From NCBI RefSeq assembly GCF_003952165.1, contig NZ_RXFT01000013.1, forward strand, positions 118,715 to 182,714: a DNA stretch of 64,000 nucleotides, read 5' to 3'. Both the position numbers and the translations under genes were made by a program. This DNA comes from Variovorax guangxiensis. Lineage in GTDB: Bacteria > Pseudomonadota > Gammaproteobacteria > Burkholderiales > Burkholderiaceae_C. The first letter of the stretch is position 1. The number at the start of each line of letters is the position of its first letter. Shown one piece after another: positions 1 to 8,530 of the stretch. The notes below the pieces were generated by a model, which ran no database searches, was not told where the DNA came from, and saw only the letters and a list, made by a program, of their open reading frames with translations.

Positions 1-1
1 G

Positions 2-601
2 GGCCGCGACTTCGGCCGCTACAAGGACGTGGACGGCGACGGCATCCCCTGGCGCACGCTGCCGGGCACGCACCCGACCAAGGGCAGCTACTTCACGCGC
101 GGCACGACGCGCGATGCCTATGCGCGCTACTCGGAGCGCGGGCCGGACTACATCTACAACATGGAGCGGCTGCTGAAGAAGTTCGCGACCGCGGCCACGC
201 TGGTGCCGCAACCGGTGCTGCGGCCTGCTGCCCAGAAGACCGGGCTCGGCGTGATCTATTTCGGCTCCACCAGCCCGTCCATGCACGAGGCGCTGCAGGA
301 GCTGGAAGGGCGCGGCATCCATCTGGACGCGATGCGGCTGCGGGCCTTTCCGTTTCCCGACAGCGTGTTGCAGTTCCTGGCCGAGCATGAGCGCGTGTTC
401 GTGGTGGAGCAGAACCGCGATGCGCAGATGCGCAGCCTGCTGGTCAACGAGCTGGATGCCGATCCGGCGAAGCTGGTACGGGTGCTGCACTTCGACGGAA
501 CGCCCATCACCGCGCGCTTCATCGTGCAGGCGATCGATGCGCACGTCGGCAAGGCGAACGTGCAAGGCAACACCACGACCGGCGCGAAGGAGGCCGCATG
601 A
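2..601 (+). CDS. korA: 2-oxoacid:ferredoxin oxidoreductase alpha subunit, C-terminal part (gene starts before window)
   Basis: The frame is open from base 2, so the true start lies upstream and only the last 199 codons are visible. The visible part has the family stretches DGDGIPWRTLPGTHP and TRGTTRDAYARYSE, then a C-terminal domain with VFVVEQNRDAQMRSLL. These fit the alpha subunit of two-subunit, CoA-dependent 2-oxoacid (often 2-oxoglutarate):ferredoxin oxidoreductases, which oxidatively decarboxylate 2-oxoacids in the cytoplasm. The stop overlaps the start of the beta-subunit gene (ATGA), which means translational coupling and a heteromeric enzyme. Substrate specificity cannot be read from this part. 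Confidence 0.85.
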   Translation, partial: GRDFGRYKDVDGDGIPWRTLPGTHPTKGSYFTRGTTRDAYARYSERGPDYIYNMERLLKKFATAATLVPQPVLRPAAQKTGLGVIYFGSTSPSMHEALQELEGRGIHLDAMRLRAFPFPDSVLQFLAEHERVFVVEQNRDAQMRSLLVNELDADPAKLVRVLHFDGTPITARFIVQAIDAHVGKANVQGNTTTGAKEAA

Positions 602-1653
602 CTTACCTCGCCAAGCCGAAGCTGCGGCACCCGACGCTGGCCACCAACAAGGTCGGCTACACGCGGCGCGACTACGAAGGAAAGATCTCCACGCTGTGCG
701 CGGGCTGCGGTCACGACTCCATCTCGGCCTCGATCATCGAGGCCTGCTGGGAGCTCGACATCGAGCCGCATCGCGTCGCCAAGCTCTCGGGCATCGGCTG
801 CAGCTCGAAGACGCCGGACTATTTTCTCGGCGCATCGCACGGCTTCAACACGGTGCACGGCCGCATGCCCAGCGTGCTGACCGGCGCCAACCTGGCCAAC
901 CGCGACCTGCTGTACCTCGGCGTCTCGGGCGACGGCGACTCCGCTTCCATCGGCCTGGGCCAGTTCGCCCACGCCATGCGCAGAGGTGTGCGCATGGCCT
1001 ACATCGTGGAGAACAACGGCGTCTACGGCCTCACCAAGGGCCAGTTCTCGGCCACGGCCGACCAGGGCTCCAAGAGCAAGAAGGGCGTGGTCAACACCGA
1101 CAGCCCGGTCGACCTGGTCGCCATGGCGCTGCAACTCGGCGCGAGCTACGTGGGGCGGGGCTTCTCGGGCAACAAGGCGCAGTTGGTGCCGCTCATCAAG
1201 GGCGCGATCAGCCATGGAGGCTCGGCCTTCATCGACGTGATCAGCCCCTGCGTGGCCTTCAACAACCACCCGGGCAGCACCAAGAGCTACGACTACATCC
1301 GCGAGCACAACGAGGCAGTGAGCCGCATCGACTTCATCAGCGGGCGGGAGGAGATCGCCGTGGACATGGAGCCCGGCGAAGTGATGGACGTGCGCCAGCA
1401 CGACGGCACGCTGCTGCGCCTGCGCAGCCTGCACCCGGACTACGACCCGGGCGACCGCTTCGCCGCCATGGCCTACATGCAGCGGCATCACGAGATGGGC
1501 GAGGTGGTGACGGGGCTGCTCTACGTCGACCCGCTGGCCACCGACCTGCACACCGCACTCAACACCTGCGACCGGCCGCTCAATGCGTTGGGGCCGCAAC
1601 AGCTGTGCCCCGGCGCCCAGGCGCTGGAACGGCTCAACGCCTCCTTGCGCTGA
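598..1653 (+). CDS. korB: 2-oxoacid:ferredoxin oxidoreductase beta subunit
   Basis: This is the thiamine diphosphate-binding catalytic subunit (351 residues, usual length). CAGCGHDS (Cys34, Cys37), GIGCSS (Cys68) and ISPC (Cys218) supply the cysteines that bind the single [4Fe-4S] cluster in this family. GDGDSASIGL (111-120) followed by VENNGVYGLTKGQ (137-149) is the ThDP/Mg motif. The gene starts inside the alpha-subunit stop. Together they would convert a 2-oxoacid plus CoA to acyl-CoA plus CO2 and reduced ferredoxin, most often 2-oxoglutarate to succinyl-CoA. The substrate is inferred from the two-subunit form. Confidence 0.88.
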   Translation: MTYLAKPKLRHPTLATNKVGYTRRDYEGKISTLCAGCGHDSISASIIEACWELDIEPHRVAKLSGIGCSSKTPDYFLGASHGFNTVHGRMPSVLTGANLANRDLLYLGVSGDGDSASIGLGQFAHAMRRGVRMAYIVENNGVYGLTKGQFSATADQGSKSKKGVVNTDSPVDLVAMALQLGASYVGRGFSGNKAQLVPLIKGAISHGGSAFIDVISPCVAFNNHPGSTKSYDYIREHNEAVSRIDFISGREEIAVDMEPGEVMDVRQHDGTLLRLRSLHPDYDPGDRFAAMAYMQRHHEMGEVVTGLLYVDPLATDLHTALNTCDRPLNALGPQQLCPGAQALERLNASLR

Positions 1654-1701
1654 GCAACGGCCGGCGGCACCATTCAGGGTTCGACTCACGGAGGGCGCAT
1701 C

Positions 1702-2139
1702 ATGTCCGAGCGCACCGTTTTCCAATCGATTTCGCGCAAGCACGTGCTCAGCGTGGCCCCGCAGGCCACGGTGCGCGACGCCGCATGCGTGATGACGCGC
1801 GCCAACTGCGGCAGCGTGCTCGTCATGGAGCTGCCCGACACGCTGCTGGGCATATTGACCGAGCGCGACCTCATGACCCGCGTGCTCGCCAGGGGGCTGG
1901 ACCCCGACGGCACCTCGGTGCGCGAGGTGATGACACCCAACCCGATCTGCGTGCCGCCCGAGACGCTGGTGTCCGACGCCGTGGTGCTGATGCTGGAGCG
2001 GGGCTTTCGACATCTGCCGCTGGTGGCGGGCGCGAAGGTACTGGGCGTGTTCTCGGTGCGCGATGCGCTGCCGAGGGAGATCGGCGCGGCGGTGAGCCTG
2101 AGCGAGTTCAGGGAGCAGGTGAACGACGCGCTGGGCTGA
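1702..2139 (+). CDS. CBS-domain protein (two CBS repeats)
   Basis: A 145-residue protein made almost wholly of a tandem CBS pair, roughly residues 8-65 (ending LLGILTERDLMTRVLARG) and 72-130 (VMTPNPICVPPETL to KVLGVFSVRDAL). Such stand-alone pairs usually bind adenine nucleotides and act as regulatory modules. It lies 48 bases after korB on the same strand with a GGAGG-type ribosome site (about 1690-1694), so it is probably the last gene of that operon and may sense energy state for the oxidoreductase (inference). No other domain is visible. Confidence 0.82.
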   Translation: MSERTVFQSISRKHVLSVAPQATVRDAACVMTRANCGSVLVMELPDTLLGILTERDLMTRVLARGLDPDGTSVREVMTPNPICVPPETLVSDAVVLMLERGFRHLPLVAGAKVLGVFSVRDALPREIGAAVSLSEFREQVNDALG

Positions 2140-2157
2140 AGCGCGGCGAGGCCCCGT

Positions 2158-2865
2158 TCAAGGGGTCACGTAGTCGGGATACTGCTTGCAGATATCGTTC
2201 ACCGCGCTGAGCGTGCCCGACAGGTGCTTGCGCAGCGCGGCCTGGGCGGCGTCCGGATCCTTCGCCTCGATGGCCCGCACGATGGCGCGGTGGTCGCGCA
2301 GGATCGCCTCGGTCTTGCCGGCGGTCGGCAGGTGCAGGCGGCGCAGCCGGTCGACATGGCCCGAGACGCGGCCCACCAGGTCCCACAGGCCCAGCACGCC
2401 GCCGGCTTCGTACATCAGGCGATGGAACGCGCGGTCGGCGCTGACGAAATCGCTGTAGCGCTGCGAGTTGGCGAGCGATGCCTGCTGGGCGATGACGCCC
2501 TTGAGCTGGTCGACCAGCCCCGGCGATTCTTCGATTGCCAGCTGGTGCACCAGCTCCAGCTCGATGGAGCGGCGAAGGAAGTGCGCTTCGCGCGCGGCAG
2601 AGATGTCGATGCGGCTCACCAGCGTGGCGTGCTGCGGATACACGTTCACCAGCCCTTCCTCGTCGAGCCTGAGCAGCGCCTCGCGCACGGGTGTCTGGCT
2701 CACGCCGAAACGATCGGCCAGCTCCTGCCGCTGCAGCACGGTGCCGGGGACGAGTTCGAGCGCAAGGATGGCTTCGCGCAGTTTCTCCAGCACCTGGGGC
2801 GCGGCAAGGCGGGTGCGGTCAAGTCGGATCTTCGGGGAGGCGCTCATCGCCGGCGATTGTGTCAT
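2158..2865 (-). CDS. GntR-family (FadR/FCD subgroup) transcriptional regulator
   Basis: A 235-residue regulator with an N-terminal winged helix (about 20-85; LADRFGVSQTPVREALLRL is the GntR recognition region) and a C-terminal all-helical FCD ligand domain (about 95-220). FCD metal or ligand histidines are visible in DRAFHRLMYEAG, GHVDRLRRLH and DHRAIVRAIEAKD. It is transcribed divergently from the sugar-acid operon at 2962, and the short gap carries a palindrome (2871-2886) right next to its start. It most likely represses the operon and itself, with release by a sugar-acid intermediate (inference from family and position). Confidence 0.87.
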   Translation of the reverse strand: MTQSPAMSASPKIRLDRTRLAAPQVLEKLREAILALELVPGTVLQRQELADRFGVSQTPVREALLRLDEEGLVNVYPQHATLVSRIDISAAREAHFLRRSIELELVHQLAIEESPGLVDQLKGVIAQQASLANSQRYSDFVSADRAFHRLMYEAGGVLGLWDLVGRVSGHVDRLRRLHLPTAGKTEAILRDHRAIVRAIEAKDPDAAQAALRKHLSGTLSAVNDICKQYPDYVTP

Positions 2866-2870
2866 TGACG

Positions 2871-2886
2871 CACTAATATACTAGTG
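2871..2886. promoter_or_regulatory. Probable GntR operator (CACTA-N6-TAGTG palindrome)
   Basis: The sequence CACTAATATACTAGTG is an inverted repeat with perfect 5-base arms in an AT-rich core that stands out from the surrounding GC-rich DNA. It starts 5 bases from the GntR start codon and 76 bases before the dehydratase start, and it may overlap a -10 element. FCD-type regulators often bind short palindromes in such divergent gaps. The assignment to this regulator is inference. Confidence 0.5.
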
Positions 2887-2961
2887 TTTTAATTCTCGGA
2901 AAGACGCCGGCGCGGGCCGGCAAGGCCGCACCTGCAGTGCAGCGCCCATGGAGACAACCCC

Positions 2962-4692
2962 TTGACGAAACGCCCCTACGAATCCCTTCGCAGCGCCCGC
3001 TGGTTCGCGCCCGACGACTTCCGCTCCTTCGGCCATCGCTCGCGCGTGCTGCAGATGGGCTACAGCTACGCCGACTGGATGGGCAAGCCCGTCATCGCCA
3101 TCGTCAACACCTGGAGCGACGCCAACCAGTGCCACTCGCACTTCAGGCAGCGCGTGGAAGACGTGAAGCGCGGCGTGCTGCAGGCGGGCGGCTTTCCGCT
3201 CGAGCTGCCGGCCATCTCGCTTTCCGAGAGCATGGTCAAGCCAACCACCATGCTCTATCGCAACTTCCTTGCGATGGAAACCGAAGAGCTGCTGCGCAGC
3301 CACCCCATCGACGGTGCCGTGCTGATGGGCGGCTGCGACAAGACCACGCCCGGCCTCACCATGGGCGCGCTCAGCATGGGCATTCCCTTCATCTACCTGC
3401 CGGCCGGCCCCATGCTGCGCGGCAACTGGAAGGGCAAGGTGCTGGGCTCCGGCTCCGACGCGTTCAAGTACTGGGACGAGCGCCGCGCCGGCCGCCTTGG
3501 CGAACAGGCCTGGGCCGAGATGGAAGCCGGCATCGCCCGCAGCCACGGCACCTGCATGACCATGGGCACGGCCGCCACCATGATGGGCATCGCCGAAGCC
3601 GTGGGGCTGACGCTGCCGGGTGCGTCGAGCATTCCCGCGGCGGACGCCAACCACATCCGCATGAGCGCCGACTGCGGCCGCCGCATCGTCGAGATGGTGT
3701 GGGAAGACCTGACGCCCGCGAAGATGCTCACGCGCGCCAACTTCGAAAACGGCATCGCCTGCGCGATGGCCATGGGCTGCAGCACCAACGCCGTCATCCA
3801 CCTGATCGCCATGTCGCGCCGCGCCGGCCACGCCGTGAGCCTCGACGACTTCGACGCCTTCAGCCGCCGCGTGCCCGTCATCGCCAACATCCGGCCCAGT
3901 GGCGATGCCTACCTGATGGAAGACTTCTTCTACGCAGGCGGCCTGCCCGCGATGCTGGAGCGCATCCGCGGCCACCTGCGCACCGAGGCGCTCACCGTCA
4001 ACGGCCGCACCATCGGCCAGAACATCGAAGGCGCCGAGGTCTACGACGACGACGTGATCCGGCCGCTTGCCAACCCCATCTACGCCGAAGGCGCGCTGGC
4101 CGTGCTGCGCGGCAACCTCGCGCCCGACGGCGTGGTCATCAAGCCCAGCGCCTGCGCGCCGCACCTCTTGAAGCACACCGGCCGCGCGCTGGTGTTCGAC
4201 GACTACCCGTCGCTCAAGAAGGCCGTGGACGATCCGGAGCTCGACGTGACCGGCGACGACATCCTCGTGCTGCGCAACGCCGGCCCGCGCGGCGCGGGCA
4301 TGCCGGAGTGGGGCATGCTGCCTATCCCCACCAAGCTGCTGAAGCAGGGCGTGAAGGACATGCTGCGCCTGTCCGACGCGCGCATGAGCGGCACCAGCTA
4401 CGGCGGCTGCCTGCTGCACTGCTCGCCCGAGGCAGCCATCGGCGGCCCGCTCGCACTCGTGCAGATCGGCGACCGCATCAGCGTCGACGTGCCCGCGCGC
4501 AGCATCCACCTTGAAATCGACGATGCCGAACTTGCCCGCCGCAAGGCCGCGTGGACACCGCCGCCACCGCGCTACGAGCGCGGCTACGGCTGGATGTTCG
4601 GCCGCCACATCCGCCAGGCCGACGAGGGCTGCGACTTCGACTTCCTCGAAACCAGCTTCGGCAAGCCGGTGCCCGAGCCCGACATCTTCTGA
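2962..4692 (+). CDS. IlvD/Edd-family sugar-acid dehydratase (L-arabinonate/aldonate dehydratase-like)
   Basis: A 576-residue Fe-S dehydratase. Cys57 (NQCHSH), Cys125 (GGCDKTTPG) and Cys198 (SHGTCMTMGTA) match the three cluster cysteines of the family. Lys127 after Cys125 corresponds to the lysine that helps bind Mg2+, and the Ser in DARMSGTSYGG is the expected catalytic base. Length and the TWSDANQC start resemble pentonate dehydratases rather than the branched-chain enzyme IlvD. It would convert an aldonic acid to a 2-keto-3-deoxy acid. The start is TTG at 2962, with GGAGA at 2950-2954 as ribosome site. It is followed after 43 bases by the RraA-like gene. The exact sugar is not readable. Confidence 0.85.
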   Translation: MTKRPYESLRSARWFAPDDFRSFGHRSRVLQMGYSYADWMGKPVIAIVNTWSDANQCHSHFRQRVEDVKRGVLQAGGFPLELPAISLSESMVKPTTMLYRNFLAMETEELLRSHPIDGAVLMGGCDKTTPGLTMGALSMGIPFIYLPAGPMLRGNWKGKVLGSGSDAFKYWDERRAGRLGEQAWAEMEAGIARSHGTCMTMGTAATMMGIAEAVGLTLPGASSIPAADANHIRMSADCGRRIVEMVWEDLTPAKMLTRANFENGIACAMAMGCSTNAVIHLIAMSRRAGHAVSLDDFDAFSRRVPVIANIRPSGDAYLMEDFFYAGGLPAMLERIRGHLRTEALTVNGRTIGQNIEGAEVYDDDVIRPLANPIYAEGALAVLRGNLAPDGVVIKPSACAPHLLKHTGRALVFDDYPSLKKAVDDPELDVTGDDILVLRNAGPRGAGMPEWGMLPIPTKLLKQGVKDMLRLSDARMSGTSYGGCLLHCSPEAAIGGPLALVQIGDRISVDVPARSIHLEIDDAELARRKAAWTPPPPRYERGYGWMFGRHIRQADEGCDFDFLETSFGKPVPEPDIF

Positions 4693-4735
4693 CCCCAATC
4701 CGATTCCACCCACTTCCAGACAACGGAGACCCCAC

Positions 4736-5446
4736 GTGAATCCCGCCACCCGCGAGCAGCTCATGAAGGTGAGCACCGCCACCCTGTGCACGGCCCTGTT
4801 CAAGCGCGGCCTGCGCCACCAGTTCATCCAGGACGTGCGGCCGCTCAACGCCGGCCTGCCCAACATGGTCGGCGAAGCCTTCACGCTGCGCTACATGCCC
4901 GCGCGCGAAGACCTGAACCAGATCGGCGTCTTCCTCGACCGCGACCATCCGCAGCGCAAGGCCGTGGAGCAGTGCCCCGAGGGCGCGGTGCTCGTCATCG
5001 ACAGCCGCAAGGACGCGCGCGCCGCATCGGCCGGCGGCATCCTCGTCACGCGGCTCATGAAGCGCGGCGTGGCCGGCGTGGTCACCGACGGCGGCTTCCG
5101 CGACAGCCCAGACATCGCGAAGCTGGGCTTTCCCGCCTACCACCACCGCCCCAGCGCGCCCACCAACCTCACGCTGCACCAGGCCATCGACATCAACGTG
5201 CCCATCGGCTGCGGCGACGCGCCCGTCTTCCCCGGCGACGTGATCGTGGGCGATGCCGAAGGCGTGATCGTCATCCCGGCCCACATGGCCGACGAGATCG
5301 CCGCCGAGGCGACGGAGATGACCGCCTTCGAGGACTTCGTGCAGGAGAAGGTGCTCGAAGGCCGCTCCATCCTCGGCCTCTATCCGCCCACCGACGAACA
5401 GAGCCGCACCGACTTCGCTGCCTGGCGCCAGGCCAACGGCCGCTGA
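4736..5446 (+). CDS. RraA-like protein (RraA / HMG-CHA aldolase superfamily)
   Basis: A 236-residue protein. Its central signature ASAGGILVTRLMKRG...GVVTDGGFRDSPDI is the phosphate- and metal-binding motif shared by RraA and class II HMG/CHA aldolases. It is longer than Escherichia coli RraA. The GTG start at 4736 follows ACGGAGA and fits the operon; a longer frame upstream lies inside the dehydratase gene and is rejected. Because it sits directly after an aldonate dehydratase, I infer a catabolic lyase/aldolase role on the 2-keto-3-deoxy product rather than RNase E control. Database names for this family ('ribonuclease activity regulator') are probably misleading here. Confidence 0.78.
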   Translation: MNPATREQLMKVSTATLCTALFKRGLRHQFIQDVRPLNAGLPNMVGEAFTLRYMPAREDLNQIGVFLDRDHPQRKAVEQCPEGAVLVIDSRKDARAASAGGILVTRLMKRGVAGVVTDGGFRDSPDIAKLGFPAYHHRPSAPTNLTLHQAIDINVPIGCGDAPVFPGDVIVGDAEGVIVIPAHMADEIAAEATEMTAFEDFVQEKVLEGRSILGLYPPTDEQSRTDFAAWRQANGR

Positions 5447-5482
5447 GCCCGCATCGATCACAGAAATCCAAGGAGACAAGAC

Positions 5483-6463
5483 ATGCGTTTCATCCGCTTC
5501 ACTGCGGCGCTGCTTTCGGCTGCGCTCGTTCCCCTGGCCGCCACGGCCCAGACACCCGACTGGCCTGCCGCCAAGCCCATCGTCTACGTCGTGCCATTCA
5601 CGCCCGGCGGCTCCACCGACATCGTGGGCCGTACGCTGGCCCAGAAGCTGGGCGAGAGCCTCAAGCAGTCGGTGGTGGTCGACAACAAGCCCGGACAGGC
5701 CGGAGGCATCGGCGCCGCCTACGTGGCGAAGGCGCCGCCCGATGGCTACACGCTCTTCGGCGGAACCATCAGCACGCACGCCATCAATGCCAGCCTCTAC
5801 AAGAAGCTGTCGTACGACCCGATGAAGGACTTCGAGCCCGTCTCGCTGGTCGCGCGCCTGCCCAACGTGCTCATCGTCAACAGCCAGCTCGGCGTGAACT
5901 CGGTGGCCGACCTCGTGGCGCTGCTGAAGAAGGACGAGAGCAAGCGCACCTTCGCCTCATCGGGTGCCGGCACCTCGACGCACCTTGCCGGCGAGATGTT
6001 CGCCGACCTCATCGGCGTGAAGCTCACCCACGTGCCGTACAAGGGCACGCCTCCCGCGCTGACCGACGTGGCAGCTGGGCAGGTGCCTTTCATGTTCGAC
6101 CAGGTCACGGCCGCGCTGCCGCTGGTCAAGAGCGGCAAGCTCAAGCTGCTGGCCGTGACCACTGCGAAGCGCATCGCGCTCGTGCCCGACCTTCCGACCA
6201 TGATCGAGTCGGGCATTCCCGGCTTCGAGATGTCGTCATGGCAGGCCGTGTACGCGCCCAAGGGCACGCCCAAGCCCATCGTTCAGCGCCTCAACGCAGA
6301 GATCGTGAAGGCGCTGCACCAGCCCGACGTGCAGGCCAAGCTCTCCGGGCAGCTCGCGATGGAACTCGTGGGCAGCACGCCCGAGGAGCTGCGCGACCAC
6401 ATGGCCCGGGAGATTCCGCGCTGGGCCGAGCTGGTGAAGAAGTCCGGTGCCGTAGCCGACTGA
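5483..6463 (+). CDS. Bug-family periplasmic solute-binding protein (tripartite tricarboxylate transporter type)
   Basis: A 326-residue exported protein with a Sec signal peptide (about 1-22, cleavage near ATA-QT). It has the Bug hallmark IVYVVPFTPGGSTDIVGRTLA near the start and KSGKLKLLAVTTAKR about two-thirds along. A strong ribosome site AAGGAGA precedes the ATG. These proteins bind carboxylates or sugar acids and are very numerous in Comamonadaceae. No TctA/TctB membrane genes are present here, so it either shares a transporter encoded elsewhere or has a sensing role. Its place in the operon suggests it captures the acid or lactone that the neighbours degrade (inference). Confidence 0.87.
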   Translation: MRFIRFTAALLSAALVPLAATAQTPDWPAAKPIVYVVPFTPGGSTDIVGRTLAQKLGESLKQSVVVDNKPGQAGGIGAAYVAKAPPDGYTLFGGTISTHAINASLYKKLSYDPMKDFEPVSLVARLPNVLIVNSQLGVNSVADLVALLKKDESKRTFASSGAGTSTHLAGEMFADLIGVKLTHVPYKGTPPALTDVAAGQVPFMFDQVTAALPLVKSGKLKLLAVTTAKRIALVPDLPTMIESGIPGFEMSSWQAVYAPKGTPKPIVQRLNAEIVKALHQPDVQAKLSGQLAMELVGSTPEELRDHMAREIPRWAELVKKSGAVAD

Positions 6464-6503
6464 ACGACCCGGAACAACCGACAAGAACACCAGGAGACAA
6501 CCG

Positions 6504-7610
6504 ATGCAGAACAAGACGAACAACGGCCGCCGCCGATTCCTCAAGACAGCCGCGGGCGCCGGCGCCGCAGCCTTCGGCACGCTCGCGGGCGCACAGGCCT
6601 TCGATTTCAAGCCCAGCCAGCGCTACCCCGACCCGGCGGTGCTGATCCTCGACCCGAGCTTCACCAGGTACCGGCTCTACAGCAGCACGCTCGAGCAACT
6701 GGGCTCCGGCATGCGCTGGGCCGAAGGGCCGGTGTACTTTCCCGAGCACGGCTACCTGCTGCTGAGCGACATCCCCAACAACCGGCTCATGAAGTACGAC
6801 GAGAAGACCGGCAAGTTCAGCGTGCACAAGACCGGCGTCAACTACGCCAACGGCAACACCCGCGACCGCCAGGGCCGCCTCGTCACCTGCGAGCACTCCG
6901 TCACGCGGCGCGTGGTGCGCACCGAGAAGGATGGCCGCATCACGGTGCTGGCCGACAGCTACCAGGGCAAGCGCCTCAACGCGCCCAACGACGTCGTCGT
7001 GAAGTCGGACGACACCGTCTGGTTCACAGACCCCACCTTCGGCATCAACGGCGAATGGGAGGGAAGCAAGGCCCCGTCCGAGCAGGCGACCACCAACGTC
7101 TACCGCATCGCGACCGACGGCAAGCTCACGGCGGTCATCACCGATCTCGTCAACCCCAACGGCATCGCCTTCTCGCCCGACGAGAAGAAACTCTACGTCG
7201 TCGAGTGGAAGGGAACGCCCAACCGCAGCATCTGGAGCTACGACGTGTCACCGGACGGCACGAGCGTCTCGAACAAGACCAAGCTCATCGACGCCGACGG
7301 CCCCGGCTCGCTCGACGGCTTCCGCGTCGACCGCGACGGCAATCTCTGGTGCGGATGGGGCCACTCCGGCGCCATCGCTTCGGAGCCCACCGACGTCGGA
7401 GGCGGCATGAAGGCCTACCTGCCCACTGGCAAGTCGGAGGAAATGGACGGCGTGAAGGTCTTCAACCCGCAGGGCAAGCCCATCGGCTTCGTCCGCCTGC
7501 CCGAGCGCTGCGCGAACCTGGAGTTCGGCGGGCCCAAGCGCAACCGGCTCTACATGGCGAGCAGCCATTCGCTGTATGCGCTCTATGTGGAGGCGCACGG
7601 GGCGGTTTGA
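6504..7610 (+). CDS. SMP-30/gluconolactonase-family protein, Tat-exported
   Basis: A 368-residue six-bladed beta-propeller lactonase. The N-terminus NNGRRRFLKTAAGAGAAAFG is a twin-arginine signal. Metal-ligand positions of the family are visible: Glu in WAEGPVYFPE, Asn in LNAPNDVVVKSDDTVWFTDP, and Asp in GPGSLDGFRVDRDGNLW. It would hydrolyse sugar lactones to aldonic acids in the periplasm, feeding the binding protein and the dehydratase encoded just upstream. The spacing of 40 bases with AGGAGA supports one operon. It ends convergent to the T6SS-linked gene at 7661. Confidence 0.85.
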   Translation: MQNKTNNGRRRFLKTAAGAGAAAFGTLAGAQAFDFKPSQRYPDPAVLILDPSFTRYRLYSSTLEQLGSGMRWAEGPVYFPEHGYLLLSDIPNNRLMKYDEKTGKFSVHKTGVNYANGNTRDRQGRLVTCEHSVTRRVVRTEKDGRITVLADSYQGKRLNAPNDVVVKSDDTVWFTDPTFGINGEWEGSKAPSEQATTNVYRIATDGKLTAVITDLVNPNGIAFSPDEKKLYVVEWKGTPNRSIWSYDVSPDGTSVSNKTKLIDADGPGSLDGFRVDRDGNLWCGWGHSGAIASEPTDVGGGMKAYLPTGKSEEMDGVKVFNPQGKPIGFVRLPERCANLEFGGPKRNRLYMASSHSLYALYVEAHGAV

Positions 7611-7620
7611 GGGGCCGCTG

Positions 7621-7649
7621 CCGGGCGGGGGCGCCGAGCCCGCGCCCGG
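7621..7649. terminator. GC-rich hairpin between convergent genes, possible terminator
   Basis: CCGGGCG (7621-7627) pairs with CGCCCGG (7643-7649), and an inner GGGC/GCCC pair extends the stem. It fills the 50-base gap between the lactonase gene and the last T6SS-linked gene, where transcription converges. There is no T-run, so intrinsic termination is uncertain. Confidence 0.35.
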
Positions 7650-7660
7650 GCAGGAGTGGC

Positions 7661-8530
7661 TCAGTTGAACTTCGAATTGTCGGAGTCGCTGGTGTAGGCG
7701 GACTTCGTGACCGCTATGGACGAAATGGCAATCGGCTGCAGGAATGTGGTCACCGTGCCCGCGTAGGTCTTCAGGGCTTCCCAGTTCGTACCGGGGTCGT
7801 ATTTCGCTTCCTTCTTGCAATAGCACCACAGCTTGCAGCCCACGTGCTTCGTCTTGTGCTCCAGGATCTTGGTGTCATGAGCGGGATTGCCGGGAATCAG
7901 GAGACCCATCTCGGCAATCTCTTTGCGTGTCTTCTCCATGATCTTGTTGGTGGCCTGCGTGAGCAGCGTCTCCTGGTTGCGCTCCAGGTCCGCGATCCAG
8001 CCGTCCACCGCGTCCATCACCCTCTTGAACTTTCCCAATTCCTGGTTGAGCCTCTTCTTGCGCCGCTGAACCTGCTCGTACAGAAGAGCAAACTGGTACA
8101 TGTCGTCGCATGTCTGCCCGCTGTTGTTGTAGGCCTCGATTCCCTGGTTGAGCTCTTCGAATGCATGGGCCACCTTCCAGCGGTACCTGTCCAGGTTCTC
8201 GACGGTCAGCTCCTTGATGCCGAACTTGGCCACCTCCGCGTTCGAGGCGGTGGCACCAAGATGCCCTTCATGAAGCGCGCCCCGGACCTTTCCGTTGACC
8301 GCATCGACAACCGCGCCCACGACGGACCCCACGACAGGCACCGGTATGAGGGTAAGGAACAGTTTCCCCACGCCCACGAGGGCTCCGATGCCTTTGCTGG
8401 CGCGGGATCCGCCGCTCGAGAACGCACTGCGTGTCGAGTGGAAGATGCGGGAGTGCGCGATCTGCGAGCCCATGCTCTTGTTCGCCACCTCCAGCTCGGC
8501 CTGCTTGAATGGATCTGGATTGAACGCCAT
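7661..8530 (-). CDS. Unknown protein at 3' end of T6SS operon, candidate effector or accessory
   Basis: I do not recognise this 289-residue protein. Visible parts are a Ser/Gly-rich start, a Gly/Val-rich hydrophobic stretch (47-76, GIGALVGVGKLFLTLIPVPV) long enough to cross a membrane, a charged helical region with coiled-coil character (about 150-205), and a cysteine cluster (Cys232, 236, 238 in VGCKLWCYCKK). There is no signal peptide. The ATG follows GAGGAA. Its DNA looks less GC-rich and uses more AT-ending codons than the tss genes, hinting at a different history. It follows tssA by 133 bases on the same strand. A T6SS effector or a membrane-active protein is possible but unproven. Confidence 0.6.
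   Translation of the reverse strand: MAFNPDPFKQAELEVANKSMGSQIAHSRIFHSTRSAFSSGGSRASKGIGALVGVGKLFLTLIPVPVVGSVVGAVVDAVNGKVRGALHEGHLGATASNAEVAKFGIKELTVENLDRYRWKVAHAFEELNQGIEAYNNSGQTCDDMYQFALLYEQVQRRKKRLNQELGKFKRVMDAVDGWIADLERNQETLLTQATNKIMEKTRKEIAEMGLLIPGNPAHDTKILEHKTKHVGCKLWCYCKKEAKYDPGTNWEALKTYAGTVTTFLQPIAISSIAVTKSAYTSDSDNSKFN

Noticed and set aside
256..2013. Long minus-strand open frame opposite korA/korB/CBS genes
   Set aside because: It has no family motifs, is full of His/Ala/Gly/Arg repeats typical of antisense frames in GC-rich DNA, and lies opposite well-supported genes.
7621..7649. Strong intrinsic terminator
   Set aside because: The hairpin is good but lacks a T-run, so it is listed only as a possible terminator.
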